Origin: Doryteuthis pealeii | Taxonomy: Eukaryota; Mollusca; Cephalopoda; Myopsida; Loliginidae | DNA length: 64,000 bases | NCBI GenBank assembly: GCA_023376005.1 | Contig: CM042148.1 | Location: 71,604,785-71,668,784, forward strand | Reading direction: 5' to 3' | Shown: in pieces, positions 1 to 10,624 of the stretch | How the letters are laid out: every line of letters starts with the position of its first letter | How positions within the stretch are numbered: position 1 is the first letter of the stretch | Position numbers and translations under genes: made by a program | The notes under the pieces: model-generated | Databases searched by the model: none | Told to the model about the DNA's origin: nothing | The model's input: only the letters and a program-made list of their open reading frames with translations

Positions 1-106
1 TTCTTTGTTTTCAACGATCATTATCTTCTTTTTTTAACCTTTCTTTCTTTCTTTTTTCTTTCTTCTAAATATACACATTTTCTTTCTTCAAAATGACAGT
101 CATTTG

Positions 107-143
<37 letters not shown>

Positions 144-210
144 TAGACGATACGCATTTTCTTTCTTCTAAACGACAGTCATTTCTTTTCTTTCTTTCTT
201 TCTTTCTTCT

Positions 211-241
<31 letters not shown>

Positions 242-961
242 CTTCAACGATAATCTTTTAGTGTTTCTCTTCGTTTATTATCCCTTTAAAAATATGTCCA
301 TTTTTAAAATTCTTTGATTATTTTCAAATGGAATAGATAACACCCTTCACTAAAATGCTGTGTATATATGTGCGTGTTTGTGTTTGTGTGAAAGAGAGAG
401 TGTGTTTGAGTGTGAGTGTGTGTCGTGCACCCACAAAGCCTTACATAGTATACCTATCATATAAAGCATTTACAATGAATAAAATATATTAGTTCTGCAT
501 TCTTTCCGACATTTTTTAAATTGCTTCTCTCTTTTTTTTTTGTTGAATTTGGTTTTTCACTTATTTTCATTTTTCTTTTTTATCTTCATTTTTTCTTTTT
601 CTTTTTTGTTCGGAAATATTTGAAACTTTTTTTCTTCCAAATTTAATTTGATGTCTTTTTCTGTTTCCAGATTTCCATTTTACCCTTTGTTCAGAATCCT
701 TTACCTTTTTTTTTTACATCCTTGCGTCTATCTTTCCTTTATCTCTTTATTTTGTTTCATTCATTTAAATCAACTTCACTTTTTCAATTTATCTATTGAC
801 ATTTTTTATATACAATTTCATTCTATATATACACTTTCATTCTTTATCTAAATTTTCATTCCCTTTTTTTTTTCATCGTTCTTTCTTTTTTTGTGCAGTT
901 TTCAAAAATCGACTTCCGGCTGCCAATTCTTTTCTTTCTATTTTTCTACTTTCTTCTTTAT
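1..961. repeat. (TTTC)n microsatellite and pyrimidine-rich low-complexity DNA
   Basis: Runs of TTTC/TTTCT dominate, in near-perfect arrays at about 105-143 and 195-241, separated by degenerate T-rich sequence. Two short copies of a motif like 'ttctaaacgacagtcattt' lie between the arrays, so the repeat has a longer imperfect period near the left edge. A TG/GA-rich patch at 357-425 breaks the pattern. Open frames read through this stretch are only strings of F, S and L and are not genes. The array probably continues past the window edge. Confidence 0.9.
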
Positions 962-2030
962 ATGCCTAAAATGAAAGAGAGGAAAAAAAGGATGGGAGAA
1001 AGGAAATGAGGGGGAGGAAGAAACGAGAACAATGGAAGACGAAAAAGGAAAAGAAGGATGGAAGAAGGGAAACGAAGGAAGGAAGAAGAGAATCAGGGAA
1101 CGAAAGAAGGAAATGACAAGAAAAGATAATGAATGAAAATGGTGAATTCTTTAGTGGATAGGAAGGAAGAAAAAGAAAAGAAAAAAAGGAAAGATGCAAG
1201 AAAAAAGAAAAAAGAAAGAAAGAAGAGAGGTATAAATAGAGAGAAAGGAAAGAAGAAGAAAACGTAGGCAAATAAAAAGAAATAAAAGTAGAAAAGAAAC
1301 GGTCGACTAGAATAAAAGAAGTAAAAAGAAACCATGAGTATGAGTAGAAAAAGAAAAATAGGCGAAGCAAAAAAAGAAAGAAAGACACAAGAAAGAAAGA
1401 AAAAGGAAGAAAAAAGAAAAAAGGAGAAGAAAGAATAGAGAAAACGGAAACAAGGGAAAATATGAGAATAAAAGAAGCAATAAAAGAAGGGAAAAAACGG
1501 TAGACTGAAAGAATGAAGAAGCAAAAAGAGAGCAGAAGTATAAATAGAAAAAAGAGAAAGAGGACGAGGAAAGAAAGAAAGAAAGAAAGAAAGAAAAAAA
1601 GAAACAAACAAAGAAACAAACAAACAAACAAACAACATTACTATCATTAAAGAAAAAGAAAAAATTATATCGTTTCTGAAAGCAAGAAAAAAAAAAGAAA
1701 AAGAAAGATGCAAGAAAAAAAGGAAAGAAAGGAGAGTATAAAGAGAGAAAAGGAAAGAAGAAGAACAACGTAGACAAATAAAAACAGAAATCTAAAGTTT
1801 TTAAAAAACGAACAGGACTAGAAATATAAGACAGTAAAAGAAAAAACATTGAGTATTAACGTACGAAAAAGAGATAAATAAGGGCGAAGGACATAAAAAA
1901 AAAAAATAAATAAAGACACAAGAAAGAAAAGAAAAGGAAGAAGAAAGAAAAAAAGGAGAAGAAAGAATAGAGAAAACGGAAACAAGGGAAAAAAACTCTC
2001 TCTCAAGGGAAAAATGAATAAATCTTTAAA
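962..2030. repeat. Polypurine block, strand polarity reversed relative to flanks
   Basis: Here the plus strand is almost all A and G (GAAA, AAAGA, GGAAG), whereas both flanks are T and C on the plus strand. The switches are sharp, near 962 and near 2030. Two related segments occur within it: the stretch around 1360-1450 and the stretch around 1910-1990 share the same series of AAGAAAGAAAAGG-type motifs followed by AGAGAAAACGGAAACAAGGG, about 550 bp apart, which indicates an internal duplication. Long minus-strand frames here are low-complexity F/S/L strings, not proteins. An inverted segment of the neighbouring array is the simplest origin. Confidence 0.85.
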
Positions 2031-2039
2031 AATATTTAC

Positions 2040-2566
2040 TGTCTTTATATATCCTCTTTTCCTTCCTTCCTTCCTTCCTAACTTCCTTCATTCCTTTCTT
2101 TGTTTCTTTTTTCCTCTGACTGTATTCCCCATTTTCATTCGTTGTCTTTCTTTCTTTTTCGTATATCTTTATCCATTCCTTTTCTTTTTATAAATAATAA
2201 CTACCTTTATCTAGACACTTTTTCTTCCTTCCTACCTTCCTTCTTTTGAATGACTGTATTCCTCATTTTCATTCATTGAATATTTTCCTTCTTCTTCATA
2301 TGCCATTATTTATTTAAAAAAAATTTTTTTTAGTGTTTTTACATATTCTCTTTTCCTTCTTTCCTTCTTTCCTACCCCCATTCCTCCTTTCTTCTTTCCA
2401 ATGAACTGTATTTTCATTTTCATTCATTATCTTTCTTTTTTCTTTCATATGCTTTTATTCAATTTTAAAATATTTACTTTCTTTACCTATTCACTTTATT
2501 TCTTTCCGTTCACTTCCTTCATTCCTTGCAATGTCTATATTCCTCATTTTCATTTATTTTATTCAT

Positions 2567-2599
<33 letters not shown>

Positions 2600-3640
2600 T
2601 TCATATGCATTTATTCAACTATCTTTTAAAATAGTTAACATTTTTTACATATTCTCTTCCTCTTCGTTCCTTCCATCCTACATTCCCTCCTCTACATTCC
2701 CATGACTATATATTCATTCATTTTCTATCTTTTTTCTTCTTCATATGCAATTTTATTCATAATCTTTCTAAAATAGTTACATTTTTTACATATTCTCTTC
2801 CTCCTTCGTTCTTTCCATCCTACATTCCTTCCTTCCTAACATTCCCATGACTATGTATTTCATTCATTTTCTATCTTTTTCTTCTTCATATGCATCTTAT
2901 TCATATCTTTTTAAATAAGTACATTTTTAACATATTCTCTTCCTCTAAACTTTTCCTTCCATCCTAACATTCCTTCCTTCCTACATTCCCATTGACTATG
3001 TATTTCATTCATTTTCTATCTTTTTTCTTCTTCCATTATTGCATTTATTCATATCTTTTAAAATGTTACATTTTTTACATATTCTCTTCCTCTTCGTTCC
3101 TTCCATCCTACATTCCTTCCTTCCTACATTTCCCCATGTACTATGTATTTCATTCATTTCTATCTTTTTTCTTCTTCATATGCATTTATTCCTTCCTTTT
3201 CAAAATAGTTAGTTCTTAACATATTTCTTTTCCTTCCACCCTACCTACCCTTCCCTCTCCCTCCCTTCATTCCTTTCTTCCTTCCTTTCTTCCTTCCTTT
3301 CTTCTTTCCTTTCTTCCTTCCGTCCTTCCTTCCAATGTCTGTATTCTTCATTTTCATTAATTGTATTTCTTTCTTCTTCATGTGCCTTTTTTCATTCCCT
3401 TAAAAAATATTTACTACTTTTATTTAAGTCCCTTTTCCTTCCATTTCCAGCTTTCCTGCCTATCCACCAAAGAAATTCATCATTTTCATTCATGTATGGC
3501 TTTCTTTCTTTTATTCTTTCTTTCTTTCTAATACTTTTTTAAATACTTCATTTTACTGTTCTTTTATCATTTTCTTTTTACTGTTTTTATATTATGAAAT
3601 TTCTTCCTCGTTTCATTTCCTAAATTTATTCAGTCTTTCG
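2040..3640. repeat. Pyrimidine-rich tract with ~145-bp minisatellite
   Basis: Within T/C-rich DNA a longer unit recurs: a CATTCATTTTCTATC-type segment, then TTCTTCATATGCATTTATTC, an A-rich AAAATAGTTACATTTT core and TTCCATCCTACATTCC. The TTCTTCATATGC landmark (or a variant) occurs near 2598, 2733, 2883, 3029 and 3174, a spacing of about 135-147 bp, with more diverged units upstream from about 2270 and downstream to about 3400. The small frames reported here read through this array and are not genes. Confidence 0.8.
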
Positions 3641-3899
3641 ACCATTTGACCCTAGGCACCCCTTTTTAATCTCGATTAAGAAAGACAGTTTTTTATCTTT
3701 TACACCGTCAATATCCGGTGTTTAACAGACGATTTTTAGATTTTTTTTCTAAATTATTAAAAACTGACTTCCTAACCTAACCCTTAACCGTAATCCCTAA
3801 TCCTAACCCCTAACAAACCACCAGATATTGACGGTGTAAATGAAAAACACGTCCTTTCTTAATTGAGATCAAAAAGAGGTGCCTAATTGTAATATGGTC
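3640..3899. mobile_element. MITE-like element with ~68-bp terminal inverted repeats
   Basis: The left end (GACCAT, a few diverged bases, then TAGGCACC at 3653) and the right end (GGTGCCTA ending at 3885, then ATGGTC) are inverted copies of each other. The match runs through TTAAGAAAG and ACACCGTCAATATC for about 68 bp with few mismatches. The short centre is AT-rich and then carries degenerate C-rich telomere-like units (CCTAACC, CCCTAATCC, CCCCTAAC) at about 3770-3815. There is no transposase, so this is a non-autonomous element. The target duplication is unclear because both flanks are CTTTC-rich. The superfamily cannot be told from the termini alone. Confidence 0.75.
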
Positions 3900-4480
3900 C
3901 ATTCTTTCTTTATTCATAGATCATCATTTGCGCCCACCCTTTTCATTTTCTTTTTCATCTTTTTACCTCTCCTTCCTTTGATATTGATTCTGATGGTAGG
4001 TGTGGGCAGTCTTTCACCCCAGACACAAAAACAATCTCCCTGGTCTAGCGCCAGCGAAAAGTAGGATAGACTCCCTCGCTGTCCGATTGATATCAACAAT
4101 AGGCGACTTCGGTGACTTTAATAATTTACTCATAAGTACGGATTCCCATGACTCTCTCACCAACCATCCCTACCGGCCATCGTGGCGTCCAGTGTCTGAA
4201 CAGAAGTGATAAATTCAATTTTTTGTTGGATTGCTAATACCGGTTTGTCCATGCATTGTTGTCACAAGGAAGAACGCCCCTTACTCCTGTGGAGAAATTA
4301 AATAAAAGTAATTTAAATTAAATTAATTAAATTGAATAAAATAATTAAATAAAAAAGTATTTGGTGTCTGACTCTGACGTCCAGGATAACGGTCTGGTCA
4401 ATAAAGTCTCTATCTATGTAGCTAACCAGTTGTGTGTTTTTTTTTATATAAATCACGTCAGGTTTCACCAAGTTATGGTT
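3900..4480. other. Low-copy intergenic interval, AT-rich tract at 4290-4355
   Basis: Between the MITE and the next pyrimidine block lies more complex sequence of mixed composition (about 3930-4290). It is followed by an A/T-only tract of AAATTAAAT-type repeats, then ordinary sequence to about 4480. Overlapping frames of 61-69 codons exist on both strands, but none shows a recognisable domain or a start context worth trusting. The AT tract could be the tail of an old retroposon. I see no gene. Confidence 0.5.
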
Positions 4481-5309
4481 CTTAGTTCCTTCATTTATAT
4501 CATTCCACCCTTCTTTCCGTCTCTCCCCCTCTCTCTCTTTCTCTCTCTCAGTTCCTTCATCTATTTCATTCCACCATTCTTTCTTTCTCTCGTTTTCTCA
4601 CTTCATTTCTTCGTTTCTTCTACCCCTCTTTCCTTTTTCTTTCACTCATTCCCTCTCTTTCATACTTCGTTTGCCTTTCTTCGATCCTTTCTTTCCTTCT
4701 TCCTTCATTCACTCAATCGCTATTTTCCTTTCTCCTACCTTCTTTCTTTCACTCGTTCCCTCTCTTCCTTTCTTTATGTTCTTTTTTCCATCCCTCCTTC
4801 TTTCCCTCGTTCACTCTCTTTCTTCATTCATTTCCTTTCTTTCATACTTCTCTTCCGTCTTTTCTTCCTCGTACTCTCTCTTAGTTCCTTTATTTCCTTT
4901 CTTCCGCATTTATTTCCTTCCCTTATTCGCTCTCACCCTTACGTTATCTCCTTTCTTAGATCCTTTCTTTGCCTCTTTCTTCTCTCGTTCTGTTTTTTTT
5001 AGTTCCTTCATATCCTTTCTTTCTTCATTTCCTTATTTTTTCCATAGTTCACTTCCGTCGTTTATCCCTCGTAACTCTTTCTTCATTCATTTCCTTTCTT
5101 CCTTATGTTTCTTCACTGTTTCCTTCCCACGTACTCTCTCTTTGTTCCTTCATTTCTTTTATACCACCCTTCTTTCCTTCTTTCTTTCACTCGTTCCCTC
5201 TTTTCCTTTCTTGATTTCATTTTTTCTACCCTTCCTTCTTTCCCTCGTTCATTCTCTTTCTTCCTTCATTTCCTTCCGTTCCCACGTCTTTTCAGCCTTT
5301 TCTTCCCTC

Positions 5310-5359
<50 letters not shown>

Positions 5360-5870
5360 TTCCTTCATTTTTTATGCCATCCTTCTTTCCTTCATTTATT
5401 CATTCGTTTCCTTTCTTTATTTCTTTTTCCTTTCCTGGTGCCCTCCCTTCCTTCCTCCTTTTCTTCGCTCCTTCGTTCCTTCTCACATATTCTCTTTCTT
5501 CCTTCATTTCCCTTCTTCCTTATGTATCTTCTTCTTTTCTTCCCAAGTTCTCTCTCTCCTCTCTCTCTCTTTTTCCCCCTCTCTCTCTCTTCATTTCCTA
5601 TGTACCACCATTCTTTCTTTCCTTCATTGTTTCATTCGTTCCCTCTTTTCCTTGCTTTATTTCGTTTTTTCCTTCCCTAGTGCCCATCCTTCCTTTCTTC
5701 CTACCTTCCTTCCTTCCTTCTCACATATGTTCTTTCTTCCTTCATTTCCATTCTTCCTTACGTCTCTTCTTCTTTTCTTCTTAAGTACTCTCTCTCTCTC
5801 TCTTCATTCCTTCTTTCCTTCCTTCCTTCCTTCTCACATATTCTTATTCACACTTTCATCAATACACATC
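4481..5870. repeat. Pyrimidine-rich tandem domain (~180-240 bp units) with (CT)n
   Basis: Units made of GTTCCTTCATTT, a TAC/ATG-containing CCACC segment, TTCACTCGTTCCCTCTTTTCC and a TACTCTCTCT block recur. The TACTCTCTCT landmark appears near 5131, 5309 and 5785, with an AGTTCTCTCTC variant near 5545. A pure CT dinucleotide array occupies about 5313-5356. Frames of up to 443 codons cross this region only because the pyrimidine strand contains almost no stop codons; the products are F/S/L/P strings and are not proteins. Confidence 0.8.
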
Positions 5871-6195
5871 GATTGTTCTTTTGTCCTTGCTATTTTTTTC
5901 TTCACTCATTTGCTGAAAGTTTCAGCATTCGTATTTCGGGGGCATTTTGTTTTTTTCCTTAGAAAAAAAAGACAGAGTTTGGGGAGAGAGGTGACTAGAT
6001 GAAAAGAATTTGAGTAGTTGTATTGTAAATGGAATAAATTAATGAATGAATGGTAAATGGATGAGTTGGCGAGAAAAAAAAACCTTTAAAAAAACTGATG
6101 TTCCCAAATTACAATCAAGCATTATTGACCTTTGCCTGTGCAATGTGAGGTTGATGCAATTCACAGCAATTCACTGACACGTAACTTTATATTCA
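5871..6195. other. Unique AT-rich spacer between tandem arrays
   Basis: About 325 bp of mixed sequence, including short A-runs and the phrase CAATTCACAGCAATTCACTG, separates two pyrimidine arrays. I see no gene, RNA or transposon end in it. Confidence 0.4.
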
Positions 6196-6384
6196 TTTAG
6201 CTTCTTTCTTCTTTTTCTTTCTTTCTTTCTTTCTATATCACGCCTTATTTTCTCTTTTTCTTGTTATTTAGTTTCTTTCTTTCTTTTTCTTTCTTTCTAT
6301 ACCACACCTTCCTTTCTCTTTTTCTTGTCATTTTCTTTCTTTCTTCTATATCACGCCTTTTTCTCTTTTTCTTGTCATTTAGCT

Positions 6385-6416
<32 letters not shown>

Positions 6417-6453
6417 TCACACGCCTTCTTTCTCTTTTTCTTGTCATTTAGCT

Positions 6454-6489
<36 letters not shown>

Positions 6490-6776
6490 GAACACGCCTT
6501 CTTTTCTCTTTTTCTTGTCATTTAGCTTCTTTCTTTCTTTCTTTCTTTCTATATCACGCCTTATTTTCTCTTTTTCTTTCTGTTATTTAGTTTCTTTTCT
6601 TCTTTCTATACCACGCCCTCCTTTCTCTTTTCTTGTCATTTTTTTCTTTCTTTCTTTCTTTCTTCTCTCTTTCTTTCTGTAACTTTCTTTCTCTTTTTCT
6701 TGTCATTTACTTTCTTTCTTTCTTTCTTTCTTTCTTTCTGTAACACGCCTTTCTTTTCTCTTTTTCTTGTCATTTA

Positions 6777-6810
<34 letters not shown>

Positions 6811-7235
6811 ATACCACGCCTTTCTTTCTCTTTTTCTTGTCATTTAGTTTCTTTGGTTCTTTCTTTCTCTCTTTCTTTCTGCAACACGCCTTCCTTTCAC
6901 TTTTTCTTGTTTTTTAGCCTTTTTCTTTCTTTCCTTCTTTCTTTCTATACCATGCTTTCCTTTCTCTTTTTCTTGTTTTTTAGCTTCTTTCTTTCTTTCT
7001 TTTTTCCTTTTTGTACCATGCCTTTCTTTGTCTTTTCCTTTTCATTTAGCTTTCTTCTTTCTTTATTTCTGTGCCAGACTTTCCTTTCGCTTTTTCTAGA
7101 CGTTTAACTTCTTTCTTTCTTTCTTTCTTTCTTTCTGTATCACGCCTTTCTTTCACTTTTTCTTGTTAAAAAAATTTTTCTTCCTTTCTTTCATTTTTTT
7201 CTTTCTGTAAACGCTTTTCTTTCTGTTTTTCTTGT
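6196..7235. repeat. ~68-bp minisatellite (about 15 units)
   Basis: The unit is [A/T]CACGCCTT, TTTCTCTTTTTCTTGTCATTTAG, then a variable (TTTC)n run. The CACGCC landmark or a one-base variant recurs near 6239, 6301, 6350, 6418, 6491, 6554, 6610, 6733, 6814, 6883, 6949, 7015, 7072, 7140 and 7207, at intervals mostly of 60-80 bp. Length differences come from the TTTC run inside each unit. It is a compound mini/microsatellite with no coding content. Confidence 0.88.
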
Positions 7236-7748
7236 CATTTAGCTAAGATTTTATTTTCCTTTTATCTATGTTTCTTTTATTTCTTTTCTTTTACTTTATT
7301 CTTTTTCTCCTCTTTCTTTTCTCATTTTCTTACCTTTAATGCTCTTTCTCCTAAACATTTTTCTTTTTTGTTTTCTTTTAATATTAACCTCTTTCTCTCT
7401 TTCTTTTTGCTATTTTTTTCATGTCATTTTCTTTCTTTCTTTCAATATCTGTCCATTATTCTTTCAATTTATTTCTTCTTTTCACTTTTGTATAATATTT
7501 TCCTCGCTGTTTTAATTCTTATTTCATTTGATATTTGGCATGTCTTTTTTACTATTCTATGACCTTTCTTTTTTCTTTCTTTCATCTTTCTTTCTTTCTT
7601 CATTCTTTCATTCTTTTTTCTTTCTTTCTCCTTTCTTTCTTTTTTCATTGTTCTTTCTTTCATTCTTTCTTTCTTTCTTTCTTTCTTCTTTCTTACCTTC
7701 TTTCTTTCTTTCTTTCTCATTTCTTTCTTTCTTTCTTCTTTCTTAACT

Positions 7749-7779
<31 letters not shown>

Positions 7780-8165
7780 CATTCTTTCTTTCTTTCTTTC
7801 TTTCATTCTTTCTTCTTATTTTATTTCTTTCTTTCATTCATTCTTCTTTCTTTATTTCTTTCATTCTTTTTTTTCTTTCTTTCTTTACTTATTTCGTTTC
7901 TCCATTAGTCTCCGTTTCTCCTGGTTTCTTTTCTTTCTTTCGCTTTTTTCTTTCCATCTTTCGACGTCTCTTCCTTACGGTATTTCTTTGAGGCTTATTT
8001 TTTCTTTCTTTCATTCATTCGCTCTCTCTTTCTATATTTCTTCATCTATTTTGCCAATTCTTAACTTATCCTCATTTCTATATTTTTCAATCATTGTCTT
8101 CATTTCTTTTCTTTTCTTCATTTTTTTTTTCATTTGCTTCGATTGTTTCCATTCTGACGTATTTG
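7236..8165. repeat. (TTTC)n and degenerate pyrimidine tract
   Basis: T/C-rich DNA with many TTTC arrays, most regular at 7660-7860. Polarity is constant up to about 8150, where it gives way to an A/T palindrome-like patch and then an A-rich stretch at 8210-8260. This edge is the transition from the satellite-like domain to the composite unit. Confidence 0.85.
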
Positions 8166-8445
8166 AAATTTAAATTTAAATTCAGACAAAAAGAGCCCAA
8201 AATATGAACTGTTAAAGGAAAAAAAAAAAGAAAAAAAAAGAAAAAAAGAAAAATAACAGAAACATTTAAAATTAAAGACAAAAATAAACAAAAACAAAAC
8301 TATCGTCTAGAAATATACAAGAAAACTTTTCCATTCGAAAAGAAATGAAAAAAAAAAAAGATTTTACCATCACGAGATTTCAGAACAATTGAAGAATGAA
8401 TTTCATCACAAGAGAACTAATAACAAAATAACAATAGTGCGGTTG
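8166..8445. other. Junction sequence between polypyrimidine domain and copy A
   Basis: A-rich, non-repetitive DNA. Its part from about 8315 is the reverse complement of the sequence just before the second fold-back (46800-46900). This shows how the unit normally continues outward and fixes where the fold-back at 46900 departs from it. Confidence 0.6.
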
Positions 8446-9056
8446 CCCTGTCGTCAGGGGCTTTAGAATACACCGACTGCACTTCAGCAGAGTGGGAATC
8501 TCCCCCAATGGGGCCACCTGTTAGCAGTGGGTGGCGACCCGTGATGCTTAAAAACAGAATCCTTATGGATGAGCAGTCCCTGACGCGCAACACTCTATTT
8601 TGGCCTTTACTTAGGCTAGACGGTCGGTCGGAGAGGTCCACTCCTATAAATCGCTAGGTCACGTCAAGTCCTAGCACCTATATGATTGTCCCAACCCTAT
8701 TGTCCTTATGGAAAACTCCAAACTTTTTTTTATCATATATGTGCTAGAAGGCGGTGGATAACATTTTGGGTGTCCTGGGCATAACTTGAAACTCTATCTG
8801 ATGGTGAAGTTCCAATTCTGGAGCACTGGGTAATTTGGAGTACGTCTTCATCTCGATTACTCTGACCCGGAGTGGTAGTACCTGTTAGGTTCCCATCTAT
8901 GGGTTAAATAGAAAAACATGAGTTTTAAAAGAGTGTGTTTAAAAACATTGAGTTTAAAAAATTGAGTATCCATCAACAATGAATAAAACAAAACGTTTGC
9001 GCATGAAATAACGCAACAAGGGTTGACATGCCGTAACACCCAACCAACCAACTAAC
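8445..9056 (+). mobile_element. Unassigned ~600-bp retroposon, second subfamily (copy A)
   Basis: Starts with GCCCTGTCG...GGGGCTTTAGAATAC and ends GGGTTGACATGCCGTAACACC followed by (CAAC)n. Matches 46142-46774 of B in inverse orientation. The subfamily differs from the main one in its last ~120 bp (CGCATGAAATAACGCAACAAGG instead of CGGCATTAAATGACCCACTGAGG). Frames of 74 and 64 codons across it are incidental. Confidence 0.75.
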
Positions 9057-9182
9057 CAACAATAGTGCATAGAATTTTCCAATGTTTGCAAAATTTGCGA
9101 TAAAAACGCTGGGTAACGCCGGATAACCAATTAAAACTGTACAGACTTACTTCCACGGTCATATATTCATATATCGCATTTA

Positions 9183-9560
9183 TTTGGTTTGGTTTGGTTT
9201 GGTTTTACGGCATATCAACATCAGTGGATCATTTAATGCCGATAAAGTTTTGAAATAAATCAATTCTTAATGGATAATACAATTTTTTTATAAATACATT
9301 TTTCTATTTAACCCATAGATAGGACCCTAACAGATACTACCACTCCGGATCAGAGTGGACCAGGGAGCAATGGTGACGAAGGGTTGCTCCACGATAGGGC
9401 CAAAGTGGAATATTTCAAGTCAAGAACTGCTCATCCACCTGGGTTCTATCCTTAAGCATCACGGGCCGCCACCCAAGGCCAACAGGTGGCCCCATTGGGG
9501 AAGTTTTACCCATATGCAGTCGATGTATTCTAACACCCCAGAAGACAGGGCGGGCATATA
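9183..9560 (-). mobile_element. Unassigned ~600-bp retroposon, internally deleted (copy A)
   Basis: Minus-strand copy. The (TTTGG)n tail lies at 9183-9212, next to the GGCATATCAACATCAG 3' hairpin region, and the 5' end is near 9560. About 200 bp is missing internally at GGGCCAAAG/CTATCGTGG. Homologue of 45633-46019. Confidence 0.75.
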
Positions 9561-9594
9561 TTTGGTAGCGGCGAATAAGTCCATTTTGTAACCG

Positions 9595-10140
9595 TTAATA
9601 TTGATAATAATTTTCTCTGAATTTTTCGTTTCGGTCGATGTGCCCTCCAAACTTCTTCGGGTACTTCTTTTAAGACTCCCAAACCTTCTCAAACTTGGTA
9701 ACCTTCTCTTCCAATTGGATACATCGCCCAACGGATATAGGCGTTGAGTTAATACAGTTCCAAGTGACAGTTATCTCTGGGCTGTAAGTTCAATCTTGAC
9801 CAAGGGCTACAGTAACATAGAATAATAATTAACAAAGCTTAACACTTTTATCCGGTGATGGTTAACGGAATGAGCAATCTACCCAGGGTATTGAGTAAAG
9901 GGTTCGGCTCGAAGTTCTATGAAGGCTCCCGGTTACGACCTGAAGGCCCCCCTGTTGGACAAGAAGCTTCACGGGTTCAAAGAGAAGGTTCCCCGAGCTT
10001 GAGAAGATTCCCGAGTTCGACAAAAAATACCTGAAGAAGGCCGGAGGTCATATCGGCCGAAACGTTGTGTAGATAACAATGAATATAGTGACAATAGTCC
10101 GAATAATGAAAATAATACAAATGATAATGTTTATCTTTAA
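9595..10140. mobile_element. Penelope-like locus 2 (copy A)
   Basis: Holds a degenerate GTTTCGGTCGATGTGCC motif on the minus strand near 9627 and a better hammerhead-like motif on the plus strand at 10031-10063, about 400 bp apart and facing outward. Just upstream of the latter the plus strand encodes a lysine-rich peptide relic (ELEKIPEFDKKYLKKAGG) after a one-base frameshift relative to copy B. I infer a Penelope-like retroelement remnant from the motif; no reverse transcriptase or GIY-YIG domain is seen. Confidence 0.45.
10031..10063 (+). ncRNA. Hammerhead-ribozyme-like core (candidate)
   Basis: CTGAAGA at 10031-10037 matches the conserved CUGANGA box and GAAAC at 10059-10063 the GAAA box. 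Between them GGCCG (10039-10043) and CGGCC (10054-10058) form a perfect 5-bp stem II, with one extra A at its base. Such CTGAAGAAGGCC...GGCCGAAAC motifs are known from Penelope-like retroelements. The cleavage site and stems I and III could not be assigned by eye, so activity is unproven. It is the best-preserved of the motifs in this window. Confidence 0.5.
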
Positions 10141-10324
10141 TGATAAATGCGAATAACAGGGTGTCAGTCTCTTAGAATATCATTACTTGGTCGAAGCATC
10201 TTTGAAAGTTCTCTTTTGATGTGATGCTTTGCTATTGTATTTCTCTTAATGTCCTCCATACCCTCAAACCTTACTCTCGGGATGAATGTTCAGTTTTCAA
10301 AATCAGAAAAAAAAGTCACAGATA

Positions 10325-10611
10325 TATATTTACTAACCCCTCCACACGAGCAGGATGTGACACAAGTTCAATTTTTTAAGCGGAGTTCAACAGGTTTGAA
10401 TTCAGAGTTTTCCTTCTCCTAGACCGGTTGCCTAACCAAGGTTAAAGAGCCCAGTCTGTCCTACTATTTATCTATAGCTGGTGGGAGAGTAGGATTCATA
10501 CCTTTGCCAAGGGTATTAGCGCAAAGTGAAATGCAATTACCACATCCCGGATTTGAACTCGGGGTGACGAGTCCATTTCCCATGACTTTAACCATTACAC
10601 CACGCGCTTCC
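10325..10611 (-). mobile_element. tRNA-derived SINE with 11-bp target duplication (copy A)
   Basis: Reading the minus strand from 10611: GGAAGCGCGTGGTGTAATGG contains a pol III A-box (TGGTGTAATGG), and GAGTTCAAATCC about 50 bp on is the B-box. The box sequences are closest to tRNA-Gln-type genes. A non-tRNA body follows (CAGACTGGGCTC, GGTTAGGCAACCGG, TGTGTCACATCCTGCTCGTG) and an AT-rich tail. The element is flanked by the perfect duplication AGTCACAGATA at 10314-10324 and 10612-10622, so it is a genuine insertion. Homologues: 44557-44842 and 48835-49118. Confidence 0.88.
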
Positions 10612-10624
10612 AGTCACAGATAGT

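Noticed and set aside
966..1849. Long minus-strand frames of 180-221 codons
   Set aside because: Translation of a polypurine/polypyrimidine block in all three frames; no sequence complexity.
4671..6002. 443-codon open frame
   Set aside because: The plus strand is almost pure pyrimidine, which removes stop codons; the product is an F/S/L/P string without any domain.
7469..7837. Lys/Glu/Arg-rich 122-codon frame
   Set aside because: Reverse reading of (TTTC)n gives KERK repeats; not a protein.
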